Source of the DNA: Urechidicola sp.
GTDB taxonomy: Bacteria; Bacteroidota; Bacteroidia; Flavobacteriales; Flavobacteriaceae
Direction: 5' to 3'
DNA length: 40,407 bases
Assembly: GCA_028599075.1 (NCBI GenBank)
Contig: JAQRMW010000123.1
Coordinates: forward strand, 1-40,407
Part shown: positions 32,496 through 40,407 of the stretch, piece after piece
How the letters are laid out: each line of letters begins with the position of its first letter
Numbering within the stretch: the first letter of the stretch is position 1
Notes under the pieces: generated by a model
What the model saw: only the letters and a program-made list of their open reading frames with translations
What the model was told of the DNA's origin: nothing
The model's database searches: none
Program-made: the position numbers and the translations under genes

Positions 32496-33527
32496 ATGAA
32501 AAAACTAAGCCTATTATTACTTGTTGTACTTACTATTGCATCATGTACAAACGAACCAAAAGATTACGTAACCTTATCAGGAAAAATAACTGACAAAAGC
32601 AGTGATTCTGTTGTTGTTAGAACAAGAACTTTTTCTAGAACCATTGCTGTTAATGAAGACGGAACATTTAGTGATACTTTAAAAGTTGAAGCTGGTTTCT
32701 ATAACTTTTATGATGGAAATGAGTCTACTAATATCTATTTGAAAAACGGATATGATCTTACTATTACATTAGATACTAAAGAGTTTGATGAGTCAATAGC
32801 ATTTACTGGAAATGGTGCAGAAAGCAATAACTTTTTAGCTAAGAAAGCATTGATTTCTGAAAAGCTATTAGATCAAAATTTTGATCGCTTTACCAAAGAA
32901 GAGTTAAATGCAAGCTTTGAAACTATAAAAAGTGAATTAGATGGCTATGTTAATGATAATAAATCAGGTATAGATACAGCTGTTGTTAACAATGCATATA
33001 AAGATACAGATGCAATGATTGCGTCGTACAAAAATTATTTTGGCAATACCATCGATTTAAGAGCTAAATTTTATGGGCAACCTTCTCCAACTTTTGACAA
33101 TTATATGAACATTGATGGTAGTGAAACTTCGCTGTCAGATTTAAAAGGAAAATATGTTTATGTTGATGTTTGGGCAACCTGGTGTGGTCCTTGTAAAGCT
33201 GAGATTCCTTCACTTAAAAAAGTAGAAGCTTCTTATCACGGTAAAAATATTGCCTTTGTAAGTATGTCTATCGATGACGATAGAAGTCACGGTGGCTCTT
33301 GGGAAAAAGCTGAAGAAAATTGGAGAGCTATGGTTACTGACAAAGAGTTAAAAGGAATTCAGATTTTTGCACCAAAAGGATGGCAATCAGAGTTTGTTAC
33401 TGGTTATGAAATTAAAGGAATTCCTCGTTTTATCTTAATTGGCCCTGACGGAAATATTATTGATGCAAGTGCACCTAGACCATCTAGCGAGTCATTAATA
33501 AAATTATTTGACGAGCATAATATTTAA
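32496..33527 (+). CDS. TlpA-like thiol-disulfide oxidoreductase lipoprotein (copy 1)
   Basis: 343 residues. Lipoprotein signal MKKLSLLLLVVLTIASC, a beta-rich N-terminal region (about 25-110, DUF4369-like) and a helical linker. The C-terminal thioredoxin domain (about 190-343) has WATWCGPCK, redox cysteines 230 and 233, and cis-Pro region KGIPRFILI. TlpA/ResA proteins reduce thiols for cytochrome maturation or handle disulfides in the periplasm. A close paralogue follows 18 bp downstream, so the two form a tandem pair on one transcript. Confidence 0.87.
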   Translation: MKKLSLLLLVVLTIASCTNEPKDYVTLSGKITDKSSDSVVVRTRTFSRTIAVNEDGTFSDTLKVEAGFYNFYDGNESTNIYLKNGYDLTITLDTKEFDESIAFTGNGAESNNFLAKKALISEKLLDQNFDRFTKEELNASFETIKSELDGYVNDNKSGIDTAVVNNAYKDTDAMIASYKNYFGNTIDLRAKFYGQPSPTFDNYMNIDGSETSLSDLKGKYVYVDVWATWCGPCKAEIPSLKKVEASYHGKNIAFVSMSIDDDRSHGGSWEKAEENWRAMVTDKELKGIQIFAPKGWQSEFVTGYEIKGIPRFILIGPDGNIIDASAPRPSSESLIKLFDEHNI

Positions 33528-33545
33528 AATAAATAAAACCCTAAA

Positions 33546-34541
33546 ATGAAAAAATTAATCCTATTACTTCTTGTTGCTTCTACTATTGTTGGATGTAAAG
33601 AATCAAAAGAATATCTATCGGTATCAGGTAAAATTAAAAATGCAGATACTAAAGAATTAGAAATTCTTGCTAAAGACTTTATCAAAACTATTGCAGTTAA
33701 TGATGATGGAACTTTTAAAGACACTCTAAAAGTTGAAAAAGGAGTCTTTACTTTAACTGATGGTCGCAACAAAGCTGTTTTGTTTTTGGCTAATGGATAT
33801 GACTTAAATATTGATGTTGATGCACAAGATTTTACAAACATCAACTTTGAGGGTAAAGGAAAAGAAAGTAATAATTATATTTTGAAAAAAATTGCTTTTT
33901 CAAAATCTGAGCTTGCAAATCCAAAAAGTTATTTTTCTCTAGAGAAAACTGCTTTTGATGCACGTATTAATGAGTTAATAGAATTAAATGCTAATATATC
34001 AAAAGAAAAAGTTGATACATTTTTAATTACTAAAATTGAAAGTGACAACAATCGTTTTATTGATTATTTAAAAAAGAATTACGATTTAAAACATGCTGCA
34101 AGCATCAATACCTCTAAAGGCGCTCCATCTCCTAAGTTCAATAATCTTGAAAATTATGATGGTTCAACAACTTCACTAGATGACCTGAAAGGTAAATTTG
34201 TTTATATCGATGTTTGGGCAACTTGGTGTGGTCCATGCAAACAACAAATTCCGTATTTACAAAAAGTTGAAGAAACATATCATGATAAAAATATTGAGTT
34301 TGTAAGCATCTCTACTGATAGAAAAAACAAGTACAATGCTTGGAGAAATATGATTGAAAGCAAAGGAATGGGAGGTATTCAATTATTTGCTGGCGATGAC
34401 TATTCTTTTTCACAAGCATATCAAATCAATTCTATTCCAAGATTTATTTTGATAGACCCTAAGGGGAATATTGTTGATGCTAATGCTCCTAGACCATCTG
34501 ACCCAGGTTTAATAAAGCTATTTGATTCTCTAGGAATATAA
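33546..34541 (+). CDS. TlpA-like thiol-disulfide oxidoreductase lipoprotein (copy 2)
   Basis: 331 residues with the same plan as the preceding gene: lipoprotein signal MKKLILLLLVASTIVGC, beta-rich N-terminal region, helical linker, and thioredoxin domain with WATWCGPCK (Cys228, Cys231) and NSIPRFILI. The two C-terminal domains are clearly similar, while the linkers have diverged, so this is an old tandem duplication. Copy 2 lacks a short loop present in copy 1 after the VSMSIDDD segment. A strong terminator follows and ends the transcript. Confidence 0.87.
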   Translation: MKKLILLLLVASTIVGCKESKEYLSVSGKIKNADTKELEILAKDFIKTIAVNDDGTFKDTLKVEKGVFTLTDGRNKAVLFLANGYDLNIDVDAQDFTNINFEGKGKESNNYILKKIAFSKSELANPKSYFSLEKTAFDARINELIELNANISKEKVDTFLITKIESDNNRFIDYLKKNYDLKHAASINTSKGAPSPKFNNLENYDGSTTSLDDLKGKFVYIDVWATWCGPCKQQIPYLQKVEETYHDKNIEFVSISTDRKNKYNAWRNMIESKGMGGIQLFAGDDYSFSQAYQINSIPRFILIDPKGNIVDANAPRPSDPGLIKLFDSLGI

Positions 34542-34564
34542 TTATAAGCCTTTTTTAAAAATTT

Positions 34565-34608
34565 AATCACCATCAGATTCTATGAGAGTTTGATGGTGAT
34601 TTTTTTTA
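34565..34608 (+). terminator. Terminator after the TlpA pair
   Basis: An 11-bp perfect stem, AATCACCATCA with TGATGGTGATT, is followed by eight T. It sits between the convergent TlpA and nnr genes. Confidence 0.88.
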
Positions 34609-34625
34609 TAATACTATTTGGCTAA

Positions 34626-36125
34626 TCAATAAATTTCTAAAAATGCTGTACCTAATTTATCAATAATATCAGAAGCTGTAAATGATTCCATGCTCATGCT
34701 ATCACTGTATAAATCAGCAGTTAAGCCATGTAAATAAACACCTAGTATTGATGCATTTAATGGACTGTATTTTTGAGCAAGTAGACCTGTAATAATCCCG
34801 AGTAGTACATCACCACTCCCACCAGATGCCAAGCCAGAATTACCAGTTGAGTTAAAGAATAAATCATTTCCATTTGCAATAATGGTATGTGCTCCCTTTA
34901 ATACAACAATCAACTTATATTTTGATGAAAATGATTTTAAGAGTTCTAATTTTTCGTAGTCGTTTTTCCAAATACCAACCAATCTCTCAAATTCCTTTGG
35001 ATGTGGAGTCAAAATAGTATCCTTCGGTAATAAATTTAATAATTCTTTTTTCTTCGAAATGATATTTAATGCATCGGCATCTAAAACTAGAGGCAATTTA
35101 TTTTTTTTTAGAAATTTAGAAAACCCATTAATCGTCTTTTCTGAAGTTCCCATACCTGGTCCAATTCCAATTACTAATGGATTGGATTTATAATTAAAAT
35201 ATTCTAGTTGATTCTCAGCATCAACTTCAACCATCGCTTCTGGAGTTGCTATTTGCACAACCTCATATCCGCATTTTGGGATATATGCAGTTACCAAGCC
35301 ACTACCTGACTTTAAAGCCGCTTTAGTGGCTAATGATATTGCACCGATTTTACCATAACTACCACCTATTATTAATGAATGTCCATAACTACCTTTGTGG
35401 GTAAATTTATTTCGATGCTTATAAATAGATTTTACAAAAATTAATTCAACCATTAAATAATTTGAGTTGATAGAATAAATATGATCTTTATCTAAACCAA
35501 TGTCAACAACTTCCCAAGTTTTAGTAAACCTAGCATTATTAGGTAGAAAAAAAGCTAGCTTTGGTGATTGAAAAGTGTAGGTGTGAGTTGCATTTATAAC
35601 CGCTTCGTTTTGACTACTTTCTTTTTCAGCAAACAATCCTGATGGAATATCAATTGATAAAATATTAGGTTTAGCACTGTTAATATGTTTTATCAATTCA
35701 GATGTAAAACCTTCAACCCTTCTCGACAATCCAATTCCGAAAATTGCATCAATTACTAAGTCATCATTTTCAATTATTGGAAAATCACTTTTAGATGAAA
35801 TTGTTTTTATTGAAATGTCTATACTTCTTAATCTCTCAAAATTTGAAATAAAGTTTGGGCTTCTATTATCTGAAAAAGAAACTACAAAACAATCAACATC
35901 ATATCCAGATTCTATTAATAATCTTGTAATCACCAAACCATCTCCGCCATTATTTCCAACACCACAAAATACTTTTATGCTAGGTTTTAATTTCTCATAT
36001 TGCTTGTGAATTAAATCAAAACATTTGGTCGCAGCCTGCTCCATCAAATCTAGCGAAGTAATTCCTTCTTTTTTGATGGTTTCTTGATCAGCTTGTCCTA
36101 TTTGCTTGGAAGTAAGAATTTTCAT
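34626..36125 (-). CDS. nnr: Bifunctional NAD(P)H-hydrate epimerase / ADP-dependent dehydratase
   Basis: 499 residues in two domains. The N-terminal YjeF_N epimerase (about 1-220) has CGVGNNGGDGLVITRLL and VIDAIFGIGLSR. The C-terminal ribokinase-fold dehydratase (about 230-499) has VIGIGPGMG, LDADALNII, TPHPKEFERLVG and GSGDVLLGIITGL. Together they repair the damaged cofactors NADHX and NADPHX. It is the last gene of a minus-strand run after accA; a terminator lies in the 43 bp between them, so nnr needs its own promoter or readthrough. Confidence 0.93.
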   Translation of the reverse strand: MKILTSKQIGQADQETIKKEGITSLDLMEQAATKCFDLIHKQYEKLKPSIKVFCGVGNNGGDGLVITRLLIESGYDVDCFVVSFSDNRSPNFISNFERLRSIDISIKTISSKSDFPIIENDDLVIDAIFGIGLSRRVEGFTSELIKHINSAKPNILSIDIPSGLFAEKESSQNEAVINATHTYTFQSPKLAFFLPNNARFTKTWEVVDIGLDKDHIYSINSNYLMVELIFVKSIYKHRNKFTHKGSYGHSLIIGGSYGKIGAISLATKAALKSGSGLVTAYIPKCGYEVVQIATPEAMVEVDAENQLEYFNYKSNPLVIGIGPGMGTSEKTINGFSKFLKKNKLPLVLDADALNIISKKKELLNLLPKDTILTPHPKEFERLVGIWKNDYEKLELLKSFSSKYKLIVVLKGAHTIIANGNDLFFNSTGNSGLASGGSGDVLLGIITGLLAQKYSPLNASILGVYLHGLTADLYSDSMSMESFTASDIIDKLGTAFLEIY

Positions 36126-36130
36126 GACAT

Positions 36131-36156
36131 AAAAAAACCTCTCGATTTGAGAGGCT
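36131..36156 (-). terminator. Terminator after accA
   Basis: On the minus strand, CCTCTC, a 5-base loop and GAGAGG are followed by seven T. It stands 14 bp after the accA stop and just before nnr. Confidence 0.8.
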
Positions 36157-36168
36157 TATATAAAATTG

Positions 36169-37122
36169 TTATCCGTTAAAAACACCCATGTTGGCGTATT
36201 TATCCATTCGTTTTTCTACCAATTTTTCTGGAGTTAATTTCTTTAAACCATTATAAGTTTTTGAAATTGTTTCTTCAACTATTTTAAAAGTATCTTCTCT
36301 ATTATAGTGAGCACCACCAACTGGTTCTTCAATAATTTTATCAATTACTTTTAATTTTTTACTGTCTTTCGCTGTTAACTTTAAAGCCTCGGCAGCCTGC
36401 TCTTTATACTCCCAACTGCGCCATAAAATAGACGAACAGTTCTCTGGAGAAATCACTGAATACCACGCATTTTCTAACATTAATACTTTATCTCCAACAC
36501 CAATACCTAAAGCTCCTCCTGAAGCACCTTCTCCAATAATCACACAAATAATTGGTACTTTTAAACGAGTCATCTCTAAGATGTTTCTCGCAATTGCTTC
36601 TCCTTGTCCACGTTCTTCTGCTTCTAAACCAGGGTATGCACCCGGTGTATCAATTAAGGTAACAACAGGCACTCCAAATTTTTCGGCCATTTTCATTAAG
36701 CGCAATGCTTTGCGATATCCCTCAGGATTTGGCATTCCAAAATTTCTATACTGGCGTGTTTTGGTATTATATCCTTTTTGTTGACCAATAAACATATAAC
36801 TCTGATCTCCTATTTTTCCTAAGCCACCCACCATTGCCTTGTCATCTTTCACAGTTCTGTCTCCATGAAGCTCCATAAATGTATCACCTGCAATTGCATT
36901 GATATAATCCATGGTATAAGGTCTGTTAGGGTGTCTAGACAATTGCACTCGTTGCCAAGCAGTTAAGTTTTTATAAATATCAACTCGCGTTTTATCTAAT
37001 TTCTTTTGAAGATTTTTACAAGTATCAGTAACATCAACATCACTTTCTTCGCCAATCAAGGCACATTTATCATACTGTTCTTGCAAGTCTTTTATAGGGA
37101 GTTCAAAATCTAAATATTCCAT
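36169..37122 (-). CDS. accA: Acetyl-CoA carboxylase carboxyltransferase subunit alpha
   Basis: 317 residues, the usual AccA length. Characteristic blocks are [76 protein letters not shown] and [14 protein letters not shown]. AccA with AccD transfers the carboxyl group from biotin to acetyl-CoA, the first step of fatty acid synthesis. accD is elsewhere. The start is preceded by 60 bp of AT-rich sequence after the EamA gene on the same strand. Confidence 0.96.
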   Translation of the reverse strand: MEYLDFELPIKDLQEQYDKCALIGEESDVDVTDTCKNLQKKLDKTRVDIYKNLTAWQRVQLSRHPNRPYTMDYINAIAGDTFMELHGDRTVKDDKAMVGGLGKIGDQSYMFIGQQKGYNTKTRQYRNFGMPNPEGYRKALRLMKMAEKFGVPVVTLIDTPGAYPGLEAEERGQGEAIARNILEMTRLKVPIICVIIGEGASGGALGIGVGDKVLMLENAWYSVISPENCSSILWRSWEYKEQAAEALKLTAKDSKKLKVIDKIIEEPVGGAHYNREDTFKIVEETISKTYNGLKKLTPEKLVEKRMDKYANMGVFNG

Positions 37123-37182
37123 TTTTTAGTAGTTTTGATAAGATACAAATATAACAACTTAGTGCTAAAATGTTCCTAAATA

Positions 37183-38094
37183 TTATTTTTTTTGAAAGCG
37201 AGTAAATAGCTTTTTTCTGTTGATAACAATTCCGTTTAATACAACTGCAAACAGAATAATTAAAGCCCCGAAATAAAAGTTTGATGGCATTTTTTCTTTT
37301 TCGGGAAATACTAGCAATGCCAAAATGATTCCGTAAACGGGTTCTAAATTGATAGACAACATCACCGTAAATGGGCTTAATACTTTCATCACTTTTACAG
37401 ATGCAGAGAAAGCATAAGCTGTACATATACTACCTAAAATGATTAAGTAAATCCAGTCGTTAGATGAGAGTTGAAAAAAAGGAACTGTGAATTCTCCTTT
37501 TAATCCGAGTAATAACGTGATAAAAACCACACCAAAAAATAATTGATAAAACGACATAATTACTGGGTCATTCTTTTTAACATACAATCCGTTTGCCACA
37601 GAAAACAAAGCCGATAAAAATGATGAAATCAATCCATAAACAATTCCGAGGACATAATTTCCTTCAATTTTAAAAATGATGTACAGCCCAATAACTACCA
37701 ATATACCTAGAAATAATTCGAGTTTACTTACGCGTCGTTTAAAAAACAAAGGCTCAATTAAAGAGGTAAAAAATGCTCCAGTGCTCATCATTATTAGAGC
37801 CACAGATACATTTGATGATTTAATGGCTAAGAAAAAAGTAACCCAATGCAAAGCGATGGTGATTCCGCCAAGAATAAATTTTATTAGTAGTCCTCTTGAA
37901 ATTCGAAAAGATTTCCTTCTAATCAACATAAACAGTATCAAAAAAACTGTTGCAATAAGCATGCGATACCAAACTAAAGGAATTGCATCTATACTAATTA
38001 ATGCTCCTAAAACTGCAGTAAACCCCCAAATGATGATTATAAAATGGAGGTGCAAATAATTTTGAAATCGTAAAGCTTTTTGGTTAGTATCCAT
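37183..38094 (-). CDS. EamA/DMT superfamily transporter
   Basis: 303 residues with about ten membrane helices in two EamA repeats. The first starts LHFIIIIWGFTAVLGALISI; the second is around 150-290 with SPFTVMLSINLEPVYGIILALLVFPE, the typical LEP-x-x segment. Members export metabolites or amino acids; the substrate here is unknown. It lies 14 bp downstream of the LptF/G gene on the same strand and probably shares its transcript. A 107-codon frame at 37103-37426 is a shadow. Confidence 0.85.
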   Translation of the reverse strand: MDTNQKALRFQNYLHLHFIIIIWGFTAVLGALISIDAIPLVWYRMLIATVFLILFMLIRRKSFRISRGLLIKFILGGITIALHWVTFFLAIKSSNVSVALIMMSTGAFFTSLIEPLFFKRRVSKLELFLGILVVIGLYIIFKIEGNYVLGIVYGLISSFLSALFSVANGLYVKKNDPVIMSFYQLFFGVVFITLLLGLKGEFTVPFFQLSSNDWIYLIILGSICTAYAFSASVKVMKVLSPFTVMLSINLEPVYGIILALLVFPEKEKMPSNFYFGALIILFAVVLNGIVINRKKLFTRFQKK

Positions 38095-38107
38095 AATTGA
38101 ATAGCAA

Positions 38108-39193
38108 TTATTTTTTTGCTTGCAGGTATAAATATATCGCTATAATACCGAAAATTAAATTGGGGATCCAGACCATAAATAAAGGGTGAGAATCTGGTGA
38201 GCCACCAACAACCTCGACAATTCGTAAAAAGAAAACATAAACAAAAACCAAAGTAACTCCTACTGCCAAATTAATACCTACTCCACCTCTACGTTTAACG
38301 GACCCAAGTGATACTGCAATAAGTGTTAAAATATAAGCTGCCACGGCTAAGCTGGTTCGCTTGTACAACTCAACATAATAAACATTTAAATTGCCTCGAC
38401 CTCTAGCTTTTGAAATTTCTATATACTCTAACAATTCTGGTGTTTGCATTTCTTTGGCAAACGAATCGATATGTAGCAAATCATCTGGTTTAAAATCAAA
38501 AATAGTATCCATTCTACGGCCATAAGAAATCTCGTCGTTTAGGACTCCTACTTTCCTGCTGTAATAATTGGTGATTCTAAAAATTGAATCTTTTGGCTTA
38601 TAGGTAATGTTGTCTGCAGTGAGTTTTTCTTTTAAGAGATTTCCTTCGTAAATTTCATAACTAAAATCATTTCCTCTATTTCGCTTTAAATCATATGAAC
38701 GCATATAAATGTATTCATTATCACTCAATTGTAAATTAATATTATTAATATTATTATGATTCTCTGGACGACTTTTTAAATATGTATTTTTAAATTCTGC
38801 ATAAACTTTACTACTGTTAGGCACAATAAAGTGATTAAGCCCTAAGGTTAAAATCGCAACAATTGTTGCGCCAATAAAATAGGGTTTCAAAAAACGTTTA
38901 AATGAAATTCTTGCTGAATTCATAGCAATAATCTCTGTGTTTTCAGATAGTTTGGTAGTAAATAATAATACTGATACAAACAATGCCAATGGCAATATCA
39001 TATTACCAATATTGATAATAAAGTTGACAAAATAATCATTGATAATAGCACCTACAGTTAAATCTGGGTGCCTAAGAAACTTATCAATTTTATCTCCAGT
39101 ATCGATTACTACGATTACAGGAATTAAAATTAATAGAATAAATAAAAATGTAGTTATGTACTTTTTTAATATGTATTTGTCAAGTATTCTCAT
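38108..39193 (-). CDS. LptF/LptG family permease
   Basis: 361 residues: three N-terminal membrane helices (about 10-120), a periplasmic beta-rich domain (about 130-265) and three C-terminal helices, as in YjgP/YjgQ proteins. The start MRILDKYILKKYITTFLFIL and the segment LSENTEIIAMNSARISFKRF match the family. LptF and LptG form the inner membrane part of the lipopolysaccharide exporter. Which of the two it is cannot be told by eye; LptG is the more common annotation next to tgt. It begins 23 bp after tgt on the same strand. Confidence 0.88.
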   Translation of the reverse strand: MRILDKYILKKYITTFLFILLILIPVIVVIDTGDKIDKFLRHPDLTVGAIINDYFVNFIINIGNMILPLALFVSVLLFTTKLSENTEIIAMNSARISFKRFLKPYFIGATIVAILTLGLNHFIVPNSSKVYAEFKNTYLKSRPENHNNINNINLQLSDNEYIYMRSYDLKRNRGNDFSYEIYEGNLLKEKLTADNITYKPKDSIFRITNYYSRKVGVLNDEISYGRRMDTIFDFKPDDLLHIDSFAKEMQTPELLEYIEISKARGRGNLNVYYVELYKRTSLAVAAYILTLIAVSLGSVKRRGGVGINLAVGVTLVFVYVFFLRIVEVVGGSPDSHPLFMVWIPNLIFGIIAIYLYLQAKK

Positions 39194-39216
39194 TCAAAAA
39201 AAACAGAATCCAATTA

Positions 39217-40347
39217 TTATAAACGTTTGTCCATTTGTTTTACCATCCTGTTTTTCCATTCGGTAAAATCTCCTGCTAATATATGCTTTCTTGCTTCACG
39301 AACCAACCATAAATAAAATCCTAGATTGTGGATGGATGCAATTTGTTTTCCTAACAATTCTTTTGCGGCAAACAAATGTCTTAAATAGGCTTTGGAATAA
39401 TAGGTATCTACATCAGTAATTCCCATTTCATCAATTGGAGAAAAATCATCTTCCCACTTTTTATTTTTAATATTGATGGTTCCGTGTGCTGTAAACAACA
39501 TTCCGTTTCTTGCATTTCTTGTTGGCATAACACAGTCGAACATATCAACTCCTAACGCAATATTTTCTAGAATATTGATTGGAGTACCAACCCCCATCAA
39601 ATAACGTGGTTTATCTTCAGGTAAAATACTACAAACAACATCTGTCATTTCATACATCTCATCGGCAGGTTCACCTACTGATAATCCGCCAATAGCATTA
39701 CCCTCTGCACCAACAGAAGCAATAAACTCTGCTGATTGAACACGCAAATCTTTATAAGTACTCCCTTGTACTATCGGGAAAAATGTTTGACTGTAATCAT
39801 ATCTATACGGAGTTTTATCCAAATGATTGATGCAACGTTTTAACCAACGATGTGTCATGTGCATAGAACGCCTCGCATATTTATAATCACAAGGATAAGG
39901 TGTACACTCGTCAAATGCCATAATAATATCAGCACCTATTTTACGCTGAATCTCCATCACATTTTCTGGGGTAAATTGATGATATGAACCATCAATATGA
40001 CTTTTAAACTTTACACCTTCCTCTTTAATTTTTCTACGATTAGATAATGAATATACTTGATACCCGCCACTATCGGTCAAAATTGGTCTATCCCAATTCA
40101 TAAACTTATGAAGCCCACCAGCTTGCTCTAAAATATCAGTTTTAGGGCGTAAGTATAAGTGATAGGTATTTCCTAAAATAATATCAGGATTTATCTGTTC
40201 TTTTAACTCACTTTGGTGGACACCTTTAACAGTACCAACCGTACCAACTGGCATAAAAATAGGAGTTTCTATAGCACCATGATCTGTGGATATTACTCCT
40301 GCCCTTGCCTTACTTTGTATGTCTTTTCCTTTTAGTTCAAATTTCAT
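39217..40347 (-). CDS. tgt: Queuine tRNA-ribosyltransferase lacking the zinc-binding cysteines
   Basis: 376 residues with the full TGT barrel: ILTDSGGYQVYSL, IIMAFDECTPYP, GGLSVGEP, YLMGVGTP and the nucleophile region FDCVMPTRNARNG. Tgt exchanges guanine 34 of certain tRNAs for preQ1 on the way to queuosine. Where E. coli Tgt has the zinc motif CxCxxC before YSRAYLHHL, this protein reads PIDEMGITDVDTYYSKAYL, so all three cysteines are replaced; only the later His (SIHNLGF) remains. The fold-stabilising zinc is thus probably absent. It heads the minus-strand run with lptF/G; 60 bp of upstream sequence is in the window. Confidence 0.95.
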   Translation of the reverse strand: MKFELKGKDIQSKARAGVISTDHGAIETPIFMPVGTVGTVKGVHQSELKEQINPDIILGNTYHLYLRPKTDILEQAGGLHKFMNWDRPILTDSGGYQVYSLSNRRKIKEEGVKFKSHIDGSYHQFTPENVMEIQRKIGADIIMAFDECTPYPCDYKYARRSMHMTHRWLKRCINHLDKTPYRYDYSQTFFPIVQGSTYKDLRVQSAEFIASVGAEGNAIGGLSVGEPADEMYEMTDVVCSILPEDKPRYLMGVGTPINILENIALGVDMFDCVMPTRNARNGMLFTAHGTINIKNKKWEDDFSPIDEMGITDVDTYYSKAYLRHLFAAKELLGKQIASIHNLGFYLWLVREARKHILAGDFTEWKNRMVKQMDKRL

Positions 40348-40407
40348 CGGCGCAAAGATATAGAATCAGTTTGTTTCGTTTCATTTATTTGTAAAAAATA
40401 TACTTAC

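Noticed and set aside
1-40407. CRISPR arrays, tRNA and rRNA genes
   Set aside because: No regularly spaced repeats and no cloverleaf or rRNA-like sequence were found by eye on either strand. In particular no tRNA lies at the element borders.

Overview
The window is an AT-rich chromosome segment from a gliding-type marine bacterium of the Bacteroidota, most likely family Flavobacteriaceae. Evidence for this is the gliding genes gldF and gldG, two DUF2911 genes, TlpA-like lipoproteins, a DUF2520 gene next to kdsC, the absence of strong Shine-Dalgarno sites, and several promoters of the Bacteroidota -7 type (TAnnTTTG).

Left part (1-14.5 kb). An IS30-like insertion runs off the left edge and cuts a cytosine-deaminase-type gene. 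A signal-peptidase-like gene, purC and phoH follow on the minus strand. A SAM-hydrolase-type gene (DUF62), gldF, gldG, two DUF2911 proteins, a lipoprotein and a haem-binding lipoprotein gene broken by an in-frame TAA follow on the plus strand. A minus-strand group then encodes a secreted PIG-L deacetylase, a four-helix membrane protein, an unlisted 38-residue membrane peptide and a sodium:solute symporter.

Centre (14.7-29.04 kb). The sliding clamp gene dnaN is the target of a 13.2 kb integrative element. Its last 183 bp (15645-15827) recur at 28857-29039 with one synonymous difference, and the identity stops exactly at the stop codon. The native dnaN terminator lies beyond the right copy, so the element sits between dnaN and its own terminator. 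At the left edge the element carries a PD-(D/E)XK nuclease fused to a P-loop ATPase. Inside are a regulator-like gene, a Toprim primase-like gene, a DUF3987 ATPase, two small membrane proteins and a small serine recombinase. Three overlapping tyrosine-recombinase genes follow: a catalytic one, broken by one extra A in an A6 run, between two homologues that lack the catalytic Arg and Tyr. At the right edge is a TIR/deoxyribosyltransferase-fold protein. I see no relaxase, conjugation or capsid gene. The layout suggests a self-replicating, satellite-like or plasmid-like island carrying candidate defence genes at both borders, possibly now immobile.

Right part (29.1-40.4 kb). Housekeeping genes resume: a GPx-like lipoprotein, a DUF2520 protein and kdsC, a KAS III-like enzyme, two tandem TlpA-like thioredoxin lipoproteins, then a minus-strand run of nnr, accA, an EamA transporter, an LptF/G permease and tgt. 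The Tgt lacks the three cysteines of the usual zinc site.

All functions are read from motifs by eye. No database search was run.
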